Assembly (NCBI GenBank): GCA_035497735.1
Contig: DATJCX010000065.1
Coordinates: 60,725 to 124,724 of the forward strand
DNA: 64,000 nucleotides
Source: Brumimicrobium sp035497735
GTDB lineage: Bacteria; Bacteroidota; Bacteroidia; Flavobacteriales_D; Crocinitomicaceae
Direction of reading: 5' to 3'
Shown: one piece after another, positions 9,512 to 18,662 of the stretch
Layout of the letters: every line of letters begins with the position of its first letter
How positions within the stretch are numbered: the first letter of the stretch is position 1
Notes under the pieces: model-generated
Told to the model about the DNA's origin: nothing
Database searches by the model: none
What the model saw: the letters and a program-made list of their open reading frames with translations, nothing else
Program-made: the position numbers and the translations under genes

Positions 9512-12500
9512 TTATTTCTTCACTTTAGATTTCTTATTATCCATCAAGTACTTAGCAGTTGTAACTGCCGTAAACGTTCCGAATAAAACAATTGCCCAGA
9601 TAACCGAACTTGGCCATTCTGTAACACCTTCACCTTGTGCATATGAGTGCAATCCAACCAATACGAAGTTAACTCCGAAGAAAGTAAACAGAATTGCTGA
9701 ATACCCCCAAAGACTCAGTACGTTGAATAAGAATCTATTGCTTAATGCAGGAATCCATCTCAAGTGAATAATTGTGGCAAACACTAACATAGAAACCAAT
9801 GCCCATGTTTCTTTCGGGTCCCAGCCCCAGTATCTACCCCATGATTCATTGGCCCATATTCCACCGATAAAGGTACCGGCCGAAAGCATGAACAATCCAA
9901 TAATCATTACGATTTCTGAAACAGATGTCAACTCAACAATATTCATTTGAAGACGCTTTTTATTCTTCTCCGTTTTGAAAAGGTAAAGCATCATATTTGT
10001 AAGTCCTAGAATTGATGATATTCCTAAAAACCCGTAAGATGCAGTAATAATTGCTACGTGAATCATCAACCAGTATGATTTCAATACAGGTTCTAATGGT
10101 GTAATTTCAGGATCTAGTAAATTCAATTCCGTTACAAACAACATCATGGCTGATAATAAAGCTGTAACTGCAATAACCGCTGGATTCTTTTTCACAAAGA
10201 ATAAACCTGCGAGAATCGTAGCCCAAGAAATAAAGATAATTGCTTCATATCCGTCAGACCAAGGAGCGTGTCCAGTAATGTACCATCTCATTCCCAAACC
10301 AACACCGTGTCCTATAAAAATAAACACCAACAATATTATAAATGGCATGCTTAGCCTTTGTACAATTGATTCTCTTTTAATCGTTGGTGTGATCAATGTT
10401 CTCACAAAAAATAAAATCAATAAAACAAACCCTACAAAGAAGTAAGATGATTGAATTTTATCAAAAACTTTAAACTTGTTATAAGCAATCTCAACATCTA
10501 CGTGACGTTTTGTTAACGGTCTTAAGTGGTGTGCGTTTTTCGCTTCGTGTTTTCTCAACTCTTCCCATTGATGAGCCTTCAGTGGATCCAAGTATTGTTT
10601 CGCATCTGAATAATCTGCTTCTCCTTGAGATACCTCAAATAGATTTCTAAGTAAGTTAAAAGCCATTGCATTTCCTTTTTGGTCTTTGTCCTTTAACTCT
10701 GAAGAGAAAGGCCAAGTCCAACTACCGTTATCATCCTCAGGAATAGGCACTACACGAAAGTAACTAAACTGCATAATTTCTTTGAAAATTCTATAACGTT
10801 CACCTAACTTGATAAGTTCTTTATCGTATTCAGTTTTCGTTCCGTCAGATTTTCCGTAAGCAGCTTCGTAATCATCCATCCATCTAAATCTTCCGCTTTC
10901 ATCTTCAATTTGATCGATTGATAAATACTTTCCTGAGCCAAGTTGATCTCTAATTTTATTAGAAACAAATACCATTGGTACATGGTTCCATCCACTTGGT
11001 CCGTAGAGATGCATTGCCAACATTGTTTGAACAGCATTCTTCCCTTCAAACTCATCGCTACGGTGAATTTTTCTTAATAGTTTATCTGATAAAGTATGGA
11101 AAGGAATAATACGTCCGTCATAGTCCTGAATCAATAAGTCATTAAAATCATTTGCTATTTCTTCTGACAAAAAGTTTACTGTAATCGTATCAAATTGTCT
11201 TTGTGGTGCATCATGACTGTGTGCGCTATCGTGTGCATGGTCATGGTCATGGTCATGGTCGTGGTCGTGGTCGTGGTCGTGGCCGTGGTCATGGTCGTGA
11301 ACTTCAGCAGCTTCTATTACCACTTCACTTGTCGTGACTGCATCTTGTGCATATATAGAACCTCCAAGCCCTAAACCGATTAACAGCACTATTGATTTTG
11401 TCATTTTTGCACGATTTTCTCTAGATTTCTTGATTAAGTTGTTCAATTCTTTAATTCTTCCTTTAGGGTTTAGTACAGAAAAAAACATTCCCACCATCAT
11501 CATTGTATAAGCAATGTAAGTTACCCAGGTCCCCCAAAAGTCATAGTTCACACTCAATACCGTACCTGAAGCATCAGGGTAGTAACTTGATTGGAAGAAT
11601 CTAAATCCTTTATAATCCATTACGTTATTCATAAAAATACGTTGATCATGTGTATGGTTGTTCGCTGTGTCAATAACAGTCACTTCAGAAGCGTAAGAAC
11701 TCGCCATTGTAGATCCTGGATAAGTATCTAATTGGAAGTCTCTACATTTAACTGAGAAAGGAATTTGAATAGGCATTGCTCCATATCCAATTTCAAAGTT
11801 TAAGCCTGCAAATTCGAAATATTCATGATCTAGAATCCAGTTTGCGTTACCTTCGATTTCAATTAATCTACTTTCATCGTCAGTTGAAAGTTTTAAAGTC
11901 AAGAAGTTTGATTTGTCATCATGTTTATCATCTTTCACTTTCACCATTTTTACGCTTTTTCTAAATCCACGTAAAACGATGCTTTCACTTCCTAGCATAT
12001 ACAGCTGGTTGGCATAGAAAGGTACGATTGAATCTGCTGGAACATCCGTTTTAGCATTTTCATCAATTTCGTTTTTCATTCTGTCTTCAGTCGTTAGACT
12101 GGTCATATCCACCATTGTAAATGGGTTCATTGACTGAATATACAGTGCATTGTCTTCTTGGTGAATTTTCACACCAGGGAAAGCAGGATTTTCAACATCG
12201 AAAGAAACATTCATGTCTCCGATAATCATTTGCTGTCCTCTGAACAAGTATTTACTTTCTCCACGCACAACAAATTCTAGTGCATCCGTTCCGTTAGCAT
12301 CTTCAACAAGCGTATCCACCATATCTTCTTGGAAGGAAACGTATTCCACTTTCACCTTCTTTTGATTCGGCAATTGGAACTTAAATTGAAATGGATTTTC
12401 TACTCCTTCAGAAAGCCACCTTTTTTCGTCTAGAGTATATTGATTTACTTGATCAGTAGCTTTAAAAGAAAAGTATGGGTCTGAACTGTAAATATAATTG

Positions 12501-12838
12501 GAAGTTTCTCCAATTCCCAACCTCATTTGTCCTTCATATCCAACATATCTTGTTAAGGCAGCACCTACAATCATTAATAAAAATGAAAGGTGGAAAACCA
12601 ATGTTGCCCATTTCCCCTTTTCATACATTCTATAAGAAATGATGTTTACAATCAACGTAATCGATAAGTGTAGTAAAAGGATTTCAAACCATGTGGCATT
12701 ATATATAGCGATTTTCGAGGCTGGAGTACCAAAGTCTGACTCAATGAATGTTGCTTTTGCAATTGCTACGGCGAAAATTACCATACTAACTGCCATTGCA
12801 CGCATTGAAAACAAGCCTCTTAATATTTTATCTAACAT
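9512..12838 (-). CDS. ccsBA: Fused cytochrome c synthase CcsBA (ResB-CcsA) with histidine-rich linker
   Basis: An 1108-residue membrane protein of system II cytochrome c biogenesis. Residues 1-470 form the ResB/CcsB part, with membrane helices near 10-30, 50-70, 80-105 and about 430-455, and a large periplasmic domain. Residues about 815-1100 form the CcsA part, with several helices and the haem-handling WWD motif (SWGRYWGWDPKETWALV). The protein would export haem and attach it to apocytochrome c at the outer face of the inner membrane. The middle holds a signal-peptide-like helix (from Met479) and a His-Asp/Gly run at residues 513-541. It starts at the ATG at 12838 and is followed by bshB1. 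Confidence 0.93.
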   Translation of the reverse strand: MLDKILRGLFSMRAMAVSMVIFAVAIAKATFIESDFGTPASKIAIYNATWFEILLLHLSITLIVNIISYRMYEKGKWATLVFHLSFLLMIVGAALTRYVGYEGQMRLGIGETSNYIYSSDPYFSFKATDQVNQYTLDEKRWLSEGVENPFQFKFQLPNQKKVKVEYVSFQEDMVDTLVEDANGTDALEFVVRGESKYLFRGQQMIIGDMNVSFDVENPAFPGVKIHQEDNALYIQSMNPFTMVDMTSLTTEDRMKNEIDENAKTDVPADSIVPFYANQLYMLGSESIVLRGFRKSVKMVKVKDDKHDDKSNFLTLKLSTDDESRLIEIEGNANWILDHEYFEFAGLNFEIGYGAMPIQIPFSVKCRDFQLDTYPGSTMASSYASEVTVIDTANNHTHDQRIFMNNVMDYKGFRFFQSSYYPDASGTVLSVNYDFWGTWVTYIAYTMMMVGMFFSVLNPKGRIKELNNLIKKSRENRAKMTKSIVLLIGLGLGGSIYAQDAVTTSEVVIEAAEVHDHDHGHDHDHDHDHDHDHDHAHDSAHSHDAPQRQFDTITVNFLSEEIANDFNDLLIQDYDGRIIPFHTLSDKLLRKIHRSDEFEGKNAVQTMLAMHLYGPSGWNHVPMVFVSNKIRDQLGSGKYLSIDQIEDESGRFRWMDDYEAAYGKSDGTKTEYDKELIKLGERYRIFKEIMQFSYFRVVPIPEDDNGSWTWPFSSELKDKDQKGNAMAFNLLRNLFEVSQGEADYSDAKQYLDPLKAHQWEELRKHEAKNAHHLRPLTKRHVDVEIAYNKFKVFDKIQSSYFFVGFVLLILFFVRTLITPTIKRESIVQRLSMPFIILLVFIFIGHGVGLGMRWYITGHAPWSDGYEAIIFISWATILAGLFFVKKNPAVIAVTALLSAMMLFVTELNLLDPEITPLEPVLKSYWLMIHVAIITASYGFLGISSILGLTNMMLYLFKTEKNKKRLQMNIVELTSVSEIVMIIGLFMLSAGTFIGGIWANESWGRYWGWDPKETWALVSMLVFATIIHLRWIPALSNRFLFNVLSLWGYSAILFTFFGVNFVLVGLHSYAQGEGVTEWPSSVIWAIVLFGTFTAVTTAKYLMDNKKSKVKK
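11236..11298 (-). repeat. In-frame hexanucleotide repeat encoding the His-Asp run of CcsBA
   Basis: About ten tandem 6-bp units of the form CATGGT/CGTGGT (as read on the plus strand) encode alternating His-Asp (one His-Gly) dipeptides. Because the unit is six bases, gain or loss of copies changes the tract length without a frameshift. The transition variants between units suggest that the array expanded and then partly diverged. Confidence 0.85.
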
Positions 12839-12855
12839 CTTATTTTAGTTTTGCG

Positions 12856-12863
12856 CAAAAATA
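12856..12863 (-). promoter_or_regulatory. Candidate -7 element of ccsBA
   Basis: Read on the minus strand this is TATTTTTG, matching TAnnTTTG, 18 bp before the ccsBA ATG. No well-spaced TTG box is seen, and the AT-rich context makes chance matches possible. Confidence 0.35.
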
Positions 12864-12897
12864 CAAAACTTTCGCTTATTTAGAATGATTTTAATGT

Positions 12898-12905
12898 TAA
12901 TTTTG
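12898..12905 (+). promoter_or_regulatory. Candidate -7 element of the DUF2520/KdsC-like operon
   Basis: TAATTTTG matches the TAnnTTTG consensus and lies 30 bp upstream of the ATG at 12935, in the divergent gap with ccsBA. No clear TTG box was found. Confidence 0.4.
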
Positions 12906-12934
12906 TATCAAAACAGGTTAATACAGTTTTCAAA

Positions 12935-13711
12935 ATGAAGGAAGGTTTTCATATTACAGTAATTGGAACAGGAAAAGTTGCTTTACAAATTGGGATGCAA
13001 CTTAGAAAAGCGGGTCATACCATTGATAATATTTGGGGAAGAAACGAAGAGAATGCAAAAAACCTTGCTAGCAAATTAGCAGTTACTACCATCGATAATT
13101 TATCCGATATTAAGGAAAATAGTCTAGCCCTCATTTGTGTTTCTGACACAGCAATAAATAATGTCTTACAAAATATCCCATCATCTATAAAAGTTGCCTA
13201 CACTTCGGGAAGTATTCGCATTGAAGATTTAAAATCGCGTGAATATTTAGGCGTTTTCTACCCTTTACAAACTTTCAGTCCAACTAGAACCATCAACATT
13301 AGTGAAGTTCCTTTCCTAATAGAAGCGTCTAACAAAGAATTTGAGAATGAATTGTTCACCTTGGCATCAACATTAAGCGAATCGGTTGTTTTAGCGAATT
13401 CTGAAGATAGATACAACACGCATATCGCAGCCGTAATGGTAAACAATTTTACAAATTTCCTTTTCCATTTAGCGAAAAAGCAATTGGACTCAAAGAACTT
13501 AGATTTTTCAATTCTTAAACCTTTAATCAAAGAAACTGTTGCTAAACTAGAGGACTTGACACCAATTCAAGCACAAACAGGTCCTGCAGCAAGAGGAGAC
13601 AAAAAGGTAATTGAAAATCATATTGCAACAATCGCAGATCCAAAAACGAAAGAACTATATCGCTTAATGAGCGAATTAATTTATAAAGAAATCAATAACA
13701 ATGAGTTATAA
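12935..13711 (+). CDS. Rossmann-fold DUF2520 oxidoreductase-like protein
   Basis: A 258-residue protein. Residues 5-95 form an NAD(P)-binding Rossmann domain (VIGTGKVALQIGMQL, a GxGxxA-type loop) like that of ProC and F420-dependent reductases. The C-terminal helical domain from about residue 130 matches DUF2520, with conserved AAVMVNNFTNFL and TGPAARGD. The substrate is unknown for the family. Its stop overlaps the start of the KdsC-like gene by 11 bp, so the two are almost certainly translated together. This pairing is frequent in Bacteroidota, which suggests a shared but undefined pathway. Confidence 0.85.
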   Translation: MKEGFHITVIGTGKVALQIGMQLRKAGHTIDNIWGRNEENAKNLASKLAVTTIDNLSDIKENSLALICVSDTAINNVLQNIPSSIKVAYTSGSIRIEDLKSREYLGVFYPLQTFSPTRTINISEVPFLIEASNKEFENELFTLASTLSESVVLANSEDRYNTHIAAVMVNNFTNFLFHLAKKQLDSKNLDFSILKPLIKETVAKLEDLTPIQAQTGPAARGDKKVIENHIATIADPKTKELYRLMSELIYKEINNNEL

Positions 13712-14219
13712 AGAAATACTTCCATTTATCACGACAATTATTCTAGATATCGATGGTGTTTTAACGGATGGTAGTGTGGAAATTCACCCGCATGAAGAAG
13801 TTAGGACTATGAACGCTAAAGATGGATTCGCACTTAGATTTGCATCAAGAATGGGATACAAAATCTTTGTAATTAGTGGTGGAAATAGCCCTTCGTACAA
13901 AGAAAAATTAATTGCCAATGGCGTTAAAGAAGTGATTTTAAACTCGAAGAACAAAATTCAGTCTTACGAACTTTTAAAAGAAAAGTACAAACTAAGTGAC
14001 GAAGAAGTCATGTATATGGGAGACGATATTCCTGACTACCACTTGATGAAAAGAGTTCGACTAGGTGTTTGTCCTAAAGATGCAGCAGTAGAAATCAAAG
14101 CCATAGCAGCTTATCAGTCACCTTTTGGTGGTGGTCGCCACTGCGTTAGAGATATTATCGAACAAACTATGCGTGTACAAGGAAAATGGTTTAACCCAGA
14201 AACTTACGACGGAGAATAA
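13701..14219 (+). CDS. KdsC-like HAD-family phosphatase
   Basis: A 172-residue protein of the C0-type HAD phosphatases that lack a cap domain, typified by KDO-8-phosphate phosphatase KdsC. Motif I is LDIDGVLTDG at about residues 15-24. Motif II is VISGG, with the conserved Lys in the following region. Motif III is YMGDDIPDYHLM. The C-terminal GGGRHCVRDIIEQ loop is typical of KdsC. It would release phosphate from KDO-8-phosphate or a related sugar acid for lipopolysaccharide synthesis, although the exact substrate in this lineage is not proven. The ATG at 13701 overlaps the DUF2520 gene. Confidence 0.85.
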   Translation: MSYKEILPFITTIILDIDGVLTDGSVEIHPHEEVRTMNAKDGFALRFASRMGYKIFVISGGNSPSYKEKLIANGVKEVILNSKNKIQSYELLKEKYKLSDEEVMYMGDDIPDYHLMKRVRLGVCPKDAAVEIKAIAAYQSPFGGGRHCVRDIIEQTMRVQGKWFNPETYDGE

Positions 14220-14250
14220 TACTGTTAAACAATTGAAAACTAAATGCCTC

Positions 14251-15711
14251 CTATTGTTTAATCAATTTCGTTTTCCAAACTTGGTCTTTTCCAAAAACAT
14301 TTAAGAAGTAAATACCTGCTTCCAATTCTCCTGTATTTAAAGTGCTTTCTACATTTCCTTGTAGAACAACCTTCCCTTGAAAGTCTGTTAGTTCAAATGG
14401 ATAGCTAAGCACTTCTTCTGGAAGATAAACCATATCTTTAGTTGGGTTAGGAAAAATGGGTAAACGCAAAACTGACTCCTCGTTTATTGCCACTAAATCT
14501 TCAGCAGTGGTAGGAGTCGAAGCTACTTCGTCATCCGGTCCAATTTTCGCTAGCATTATTTCTGAACCTAGATAATAATCAGTACTTCCAAAGCTACTTT
14601 GACTTGAGGTACCAACCACCACAATTCCACTATCTAAAGTAACAATCATCTGATTGATTATATCCTCCCCTTTTCCAGATAAATTAACGCTTAAGTCATT
14701 GTAGTACAGATCCGTAAAGAATTTCATTACAAATGCATCATTACCCGACTCGTAAGGATTAACATCCTCAGCATCAGCGTAATAACCTATAAACATGCTG
14801 CTAGCATCCCTTATCACCATCGCATTAAATAAAGAAGAAGCCATTTGGGAGCCAGACCAATAACCATTGTATTGCCCGTCTGCCCTTACTTCTATTCCCC
14901 ATTTATAAAACCCACCATCTTCTTCCTCTATGGCAATTCCTCCGAATGCATAAATCCAGTTGTCGAATATTTTGACGGTTCTTATTGTTGATTGACCTTG
15001 TTGTTCATAGAATTGCATCCATTCTTGGTTTCCATCGAAATCATATTTCGCTAACATTCCCACCGAAGCTCCATTATTCCCGTGGTCTCCTGCAAGAATA
15101 AAAGTATTAGCTGAAATAGTATCTAAAGCATAAGCAATGTCATTTTCAGGAGTCGCCAAGGTTTTTGTCCATAAGGTATCTCCCATAGCGTCCGTTCTAA
15201 CCATAAATATATCTATCAATTGGGTTGTCAATCCTTCCGTTTGCCCAACCATTACTACTCCACCGTCTGGCAAAAGAATAGCATCGTTTAATTTCTCCCA
15301 ATTCTCTGTTCCATAATGCTTTTCCCACAACAAATTTCCTTGCTCATCTGTCTTGTACAAAACAAAGTCATAGTCCCCACCTATTGTAGAATTAGTATAA
15401 CCTGCAATGAAAAAACCTTCATTTGGAATGTGCATAACTCTAACTCCTATATCATCTCCGTCACCTCCATAAGACTTTGTCAAGAGTTGATTCCCACCTT
15501 TATCTGTAAACATCAAATAAGCCTGACTTGAGTACGCATCAAAAGCACCAGAACTTCCTGTTATAGCATAAGAAGAGTCTGGCAATTGAACTACTCCATT
15601 TCCAGAATCGAAAACGCTACTTGCATATTTTTTATAAAAGGCGTTTTGTCCTTGAGCGGAAACTGAAACCGCTACAAAACAAAAAATAATTATATTTCTT
15701 AAAATTTCCAT
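14251..15711 (-). CDS. Secreted beta-propeller-like protein with T9SS type A sorting domain
   Basis: A 486-residue protein with a signal peptide (ILRNIIIFCFVAVSVSAQG). Repeated blades have the pattern YGGDGDD, ILLPDGGVVMVGQTE, TLDSGIVVVGTSSQ and LYKTDEQGNLLWEKHYG. This is the signature of delta-60/SBBP-like propellers common in Bacteroidota secreted proteins. The last 75 residues carry a T9SS type A tail (LPIFPNPTKDMVYLPEE ... LNTGELEAGIYFLNVFG). It is the third gene of an operon: its ATG lies inside the end of the upstream outer-membrane gene (13-bp overlap). The role at the surface is unknown. Confidence 0.85.
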   Translation of the reverse strand: MEILRNIIIFCFVAVSVSAQGQNAFYKKYASSVFDSGNGVVQLPDSSYAITGSSGAFDAYSSQAYLMFTDKGGNQLLTKSYGGDGDDIGVRVMHIPNEGFFIAGYTNSTIGGDYDFVLYKTDEQGNLLWEKHYGTENWEKLNDAILLPDGGVVMVGQTEGLTTQLIDIFMVRTDAMGDTLWTKTLATPENDIAYALDTISANTFILAGDHGNNGASVGMLAKYDFDGNQEWMQFYEQQGQSTIRTVKIFDNWIYAFGGIAIEEEDGGFYKWGIEVRADGQYNGYWSGSQMASSLFNAMVIRDASSMFIGYYADAEDVNPYESGNDAFVMKFFTDLYYNDLSVNLSGKGEDIINQMIVTLDSGIVVVGTSSQSSFGSTDYYLGSEIMLAKIGPDDEVASTPTTAEDLVAINEESVLRLPIFPNPTKDMVYLPEEVLSYPFELTDFQGKVVLQGNVESTLNTGELEAGIYFLNVFGKDQVWKTKLIKQ

Positions 15712-16928
15712 CCTACTCTAATTACAGCAGCTCTTCCAAACTGCGATTTCAACATTAATCCCAACACATCTTCTGTACCTGCGCTAATTATAAATGAATC
15801 CGTGGTATAGTTGGCATATAGTCCTAGCCTAAAGTTTCCATATCCGCCATAAGATCCTTGCGCTCCAAATGAGAATTGAGAGATCGGACGGTAATGAAGT
15901 CCCGCATAAACCATTGGTCGGTATGTTTGCGTTGCGTACATTCTAACTCCGAAGAAAGATTGTAATTTCTTTTCAGAGTGAGCCGTTACAATTTTTCCAA
16001 CTTGAAAAAACCCTGGCATTACTTTATACTTATTTCCTGTGGAATTATAAACTTTTATAGAATCCAGTAAATCAGGAAATCCATCGTCTCCTAGCAAGTC
16101 ATCAAATGAGAATCCTGTAAAACTTTTACTTGTTTCCACTTTAGAGAGTCGTGACTCATGCAAACCATAAAACCCTAAATTTCTTGCTGTAATTCCAAGA
16201 TAACCATTAAACCCTTCTTGTTTTCCGAATGGAATGTTAAAATCAAAGTTAACAGCTACTCCTGCACCTTTAAAGAACGCATCTTTATTTGCTCTTCGCA
16301 GGTATCCATCAATATCTGCAGTAATCTCATCTCCATTTTCCGAAAAAGAAATATAAGTTTTACGTGCATTTAGTTCAAAATAATTTTGTGGCAACACTAA
16401 GTTTAGCGTTATAAAAGACTTCGTTTTTTTATTGTGAATTCCACCTCCTATGGTGTAGAATTGATCCAATCTTACTTCTGTTCCAGAAAGTGTAATTCTT
16501 TCCCCTAGATAAGGCTCATTTCCTAACAAAGCTAAACCCATAAGATTCTCGGCATACTCTCCGTATGCATGTAACTCATTCGAAAGTTCAATCATCCAAC
16601 TCCAATTCGGGCTGTTCTTGAAAATTTCATGAATTCCTCTATATTCTCCTCGCAGATGATATCCCCCTCCCATTCTATTATAAACTCTTTGTTTATCGAA
16701 TGTTTTTTGTGCCAACTCTTCACTAATCTCTCCACCGAAAAGAAACTTTCCAGTAAATTCATTCGTCAAAGAGGTAGAATGATGAAAAACGTTCCCTGAA
16801 ATATTCAGTTGGTGATTTGCAACAGTGGTGTCTAACATTGTCGGTAACAATTCTTGCGAATTCACTAAACTTCCTATACCCAATAATAAAAAACTGAAAA
16901 GCGTTCCTTTTAAATTCCTTATCTTCAT
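15699..16928 (-). CDS. Outer-membrane barrel-like protein, DUF5723-type
   Basis: A 409-residue protein with a signal peptide (about 24 residues, ending SQE). Amphipathic beta-strand segments run to the terminal aromatic residue (RVGWKF), as in outer-membrane barrels. The pattern of N-terminal mature region, central FNIPFGKQEGFNGYLGITA and late GLHYRPISQFSFGAQGSYG resembles the DUF5723 family of Bacteroidota; that assignment is from recollection and is tentative. Its start codon overlaps the stop of the upstream lipoprotein by 4 bp (ATGA), and its end overlaps the next gene by 13 bp, so all three are translationally coupled. Confidence 0.7.
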   Translation of the reverse strand: MKIRNLKGTLFSFLLLGIGSLVNSQELLPTMLDTTVANHQLNISGNVFHHSTSLTNEFTGKFLFGGEISEELAQKTFDKQRVYNRMGGGYHLRGEYRGIHEIFKNSPNWSWMIELSNELHAYGEYAENLMGLALLGNEPYLGERITLSGTEVRLDQFYTIGGGIHNKKTKSFITLNLVLPQNYFELNARKTYISFSENGDEITADIDGYLRRANKDAFFKGAGVAVNFDFNIPFGKQEGFNGYLGITARNLGFYGLHESRLSKVETSKSFTGFSFDDLLGDDGFPDLLDSIKVYNSTGNKYKVMPGFFQVGKIVTAHSEKKLQSFFGVRMYATQTYRPMVYAGLHYRPISQFSFGAQGSYGGYGNFRLGLYANYTTDSFIISAGTEDVLGLMLKSQFGRAAVIRVGWKF

Positions 16929-18496
16929 ATCTCAGTTCTTAATTTTAGGTGTCCAAATAAAATAAACTTCAGCGCAGCATTTGAATACATGACATTGTTT
17001 TGATATTCTGTACTTGACAAGTATGCTCTAACCATAACAGACTTTGTGTCTTTCAATAATTTGGCAGCTTGCTTGTCGATTATAAATTCCATTTTCTCTT
17101 TTACTGGAACATGTCCGTTAGCAGATGAATTAGCTTGAGCAGGACTTATCTGACCATTTGTAAGCAATGTTTTTAACGCATTTCCATCTTCATCTAGCAA
17201 CACCAAGTCAACCTTTAATCCAAAAGGGAAGGAATTGGTAGCGTCTAAAACAAATTTACCCTCTTCAATTCGCAATAATTTATCTTCATTCTTAAAGTCT
17301 ATTGCGAAAGTATCTTGAAATATCAAATTGTCAACCCCAATTCTCAAAGGGAAGTTTGCAACTAAATCTACAGATACGCGACTATTTGGATACAGAATAT
17401 TATTTCCTGCAGAGGTATTCCCAAAAGGATTGATTTCAACAGCGTATCCAACTCGGTATTTACTTCCCAGATTCTCAAGAAAGTCTTTTAAATTTCCGCT
17501 ATTTTCATTAAAACGAAAAGCTAAATCAGTAGGTGTCAGTCCATCCCATTGACCTGTAGCAGGGTTCAGATTCATCAACTGACCAAAGTAAGGGTGATTT
17601 AACGCTACTATAGAATTTTGATTTGTGTTCTCACTTTCAAATAAAGAAATATTTCCTCTAGCCGGCGCTTTGATTCCATTTCGAATGATCAACTCCAAAT
17701 CAATGTCATCAATATTTATATTTCCACCAACAATGTTATTCAATACAGTTAAATCTACTTCTGTGGTATCCGTTAAATTGTGTCTTCCAAAGTAACCGCG
17801 ACCATAATCAAACCTCAATTTTTGAAATTCAATTTGAAATTTAAATAAATCTTGATTAGTAATCGTTACAACAGGTCCATTTGGATCTGACTTCACTTTT
17901 AGCCTCGACTGTAAAATATTATACAAACTTCCGTTTGCACCTGTAAAGTCAATGGTATAACCTTTAAAGTTCAACTCTAATTCTCCAACACCAGGATTCG
18001 CTATGGTTCCAGATTCCACCATTTGTGTATGAGAGAATTCTAGGCCATCCTTCGTTACACCCGGTAAGGAAATCGTGAAAATCACATTGGTTTCGATAGG
18101 ATTCATAATTTTAATCTTTGCTTTCCCACTTCTTACGCGTGCTTCCAATAAAACAACATCATCTAATTCAAATAAATGTTCTTCGATTTCATTTAAGAAG
18201 TCAAATCCTGGATTTACTTGTAGCGACAATAAGTTAATTGCTAGTTCTTGATCAATCAATGTATCTGGAATTTCAATAATATCCAATACATTTAAGTTTA
18301 ACAACTTCCTATCGATAATCATCTGCACTGAATTGTCAGGATTGATTGCTAATGTAGAGTCGTTAACGTAGTCATTGATAAGTAATGAATCATTGATTAT
18401 CGGAACCACCCAGTTCGTATTCCAACTCGCTCCATCTTTTCTACAACTAACTGCTACAAACAATAAGAGTAAAATGGTGAATAATCCTTTTCGCAT
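16925..18496 (-). CDS. Large lipoprotein of unknown function, first gene of a surface operon
   Basis: A 523-residue protein when started at the ATG at 18496; a GTG at 18505 would add three residues. The signal peptide has a lipobox (LLLLFVAVSC followed by RKDG), so it should be an outer-membrane or periplasmic lipoprotein. The mature part is rich in beta-strand, with segments such as VVLLEARVRSGKAKIKIMNP that resemble periplasmic lipid-binding or LEA-like strands, but no family is recognised with certainty. It heads a three-gene operon with an outer-membrane barrel-like protein and a T9SS-secreted propeller, which suggests a surface assembly. Confidence 0.75.
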   Translation of the reverse strand: MRKGLFTILLLLFVAVSCRKDGASWNTNWVVPIINDSLLINDYVNDSTLAINPDNSVQMIIDRKLLNLNVLDIIEIPDTLIDQELAINLLSLQVNPGFDFLNEIEEHLFELDDVVLLEARVRSGKAKIKIMNPIETNVIFTISLPGVTKDGLEFSHTQMVESGTIANPGVGELELNFKGYTIDFTGANGSLYNILQSRLKVKSDPNGPVVTITNQDLFKFQIEFQKLRFDYGRGYFGRHNLTDTTEVDLTVLNNIVGGNINIDDIDLELIIRNGIKAPARGNISLFESENTNQNSIVALNHPYFGQLMNLNPATGQWDGLTPTDLAFRFNENSGNLKDFLENLGSKYRVGYAVEINPFGNTSAGNNILYPNSRVSVDLVANFPLRIGVDNLIFQDTFAIDFKNEDKLLRIEEGKFVLDATNSFPFGLKVDLVLLDEDGNALKTLLTNGQISPAQANSSANGHVPVKEKMEFIIDKQAAKLLKDTKSVMVRAYLSSTEYQNNVMYSNAALKFILFGHLKLRTEI

Positions 18497-18615
18497 GTTA
18501 ATCACTTGTTTTTTTGATTTCCTTTAAGTAAGCAACGAATATAGGAATAAATCAGTTGGCTCTTTCCGATAAATTAAAGTTTTCATCATATTTATTTAAA
18601 CAATATCTTTTTCCA

Positions 18616-18647
18616 TTGTATTCATTTGATAAAAGATATTATTTTTG
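18616..18647 (+). promoter_or_regulatory. Bacteroidota-type promoter (TTG -33, TATTTTTG -7)
   Basis: TTG at 18616-18618 and TATTTTTG at 18640-18647 are 21 bp apart, matching the Bacteroidota housekeeping promoter (TTG, 17-23 bp, TAnnTTTG). The start codon at 18663 follows at 15 bp, so the leader is very short. Confidence 0.6.
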
Positions 18648-18662
18648 GATAAAAATCTCATT

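Noticed and set aside
10146..10445. A 99-residue frame antisense to ccsBA with hydrophobic stretches
   Set aside because: The hydrophobicity mirrors the membrane helices of CcsA on the coding strand.
11236..11298. Short tandem repeats as a possible CRISPR array
   Set aside because: The unit is 6 bp, there are no spacers and it is in frame within a conserved gene, so it is a coding microsatellite.
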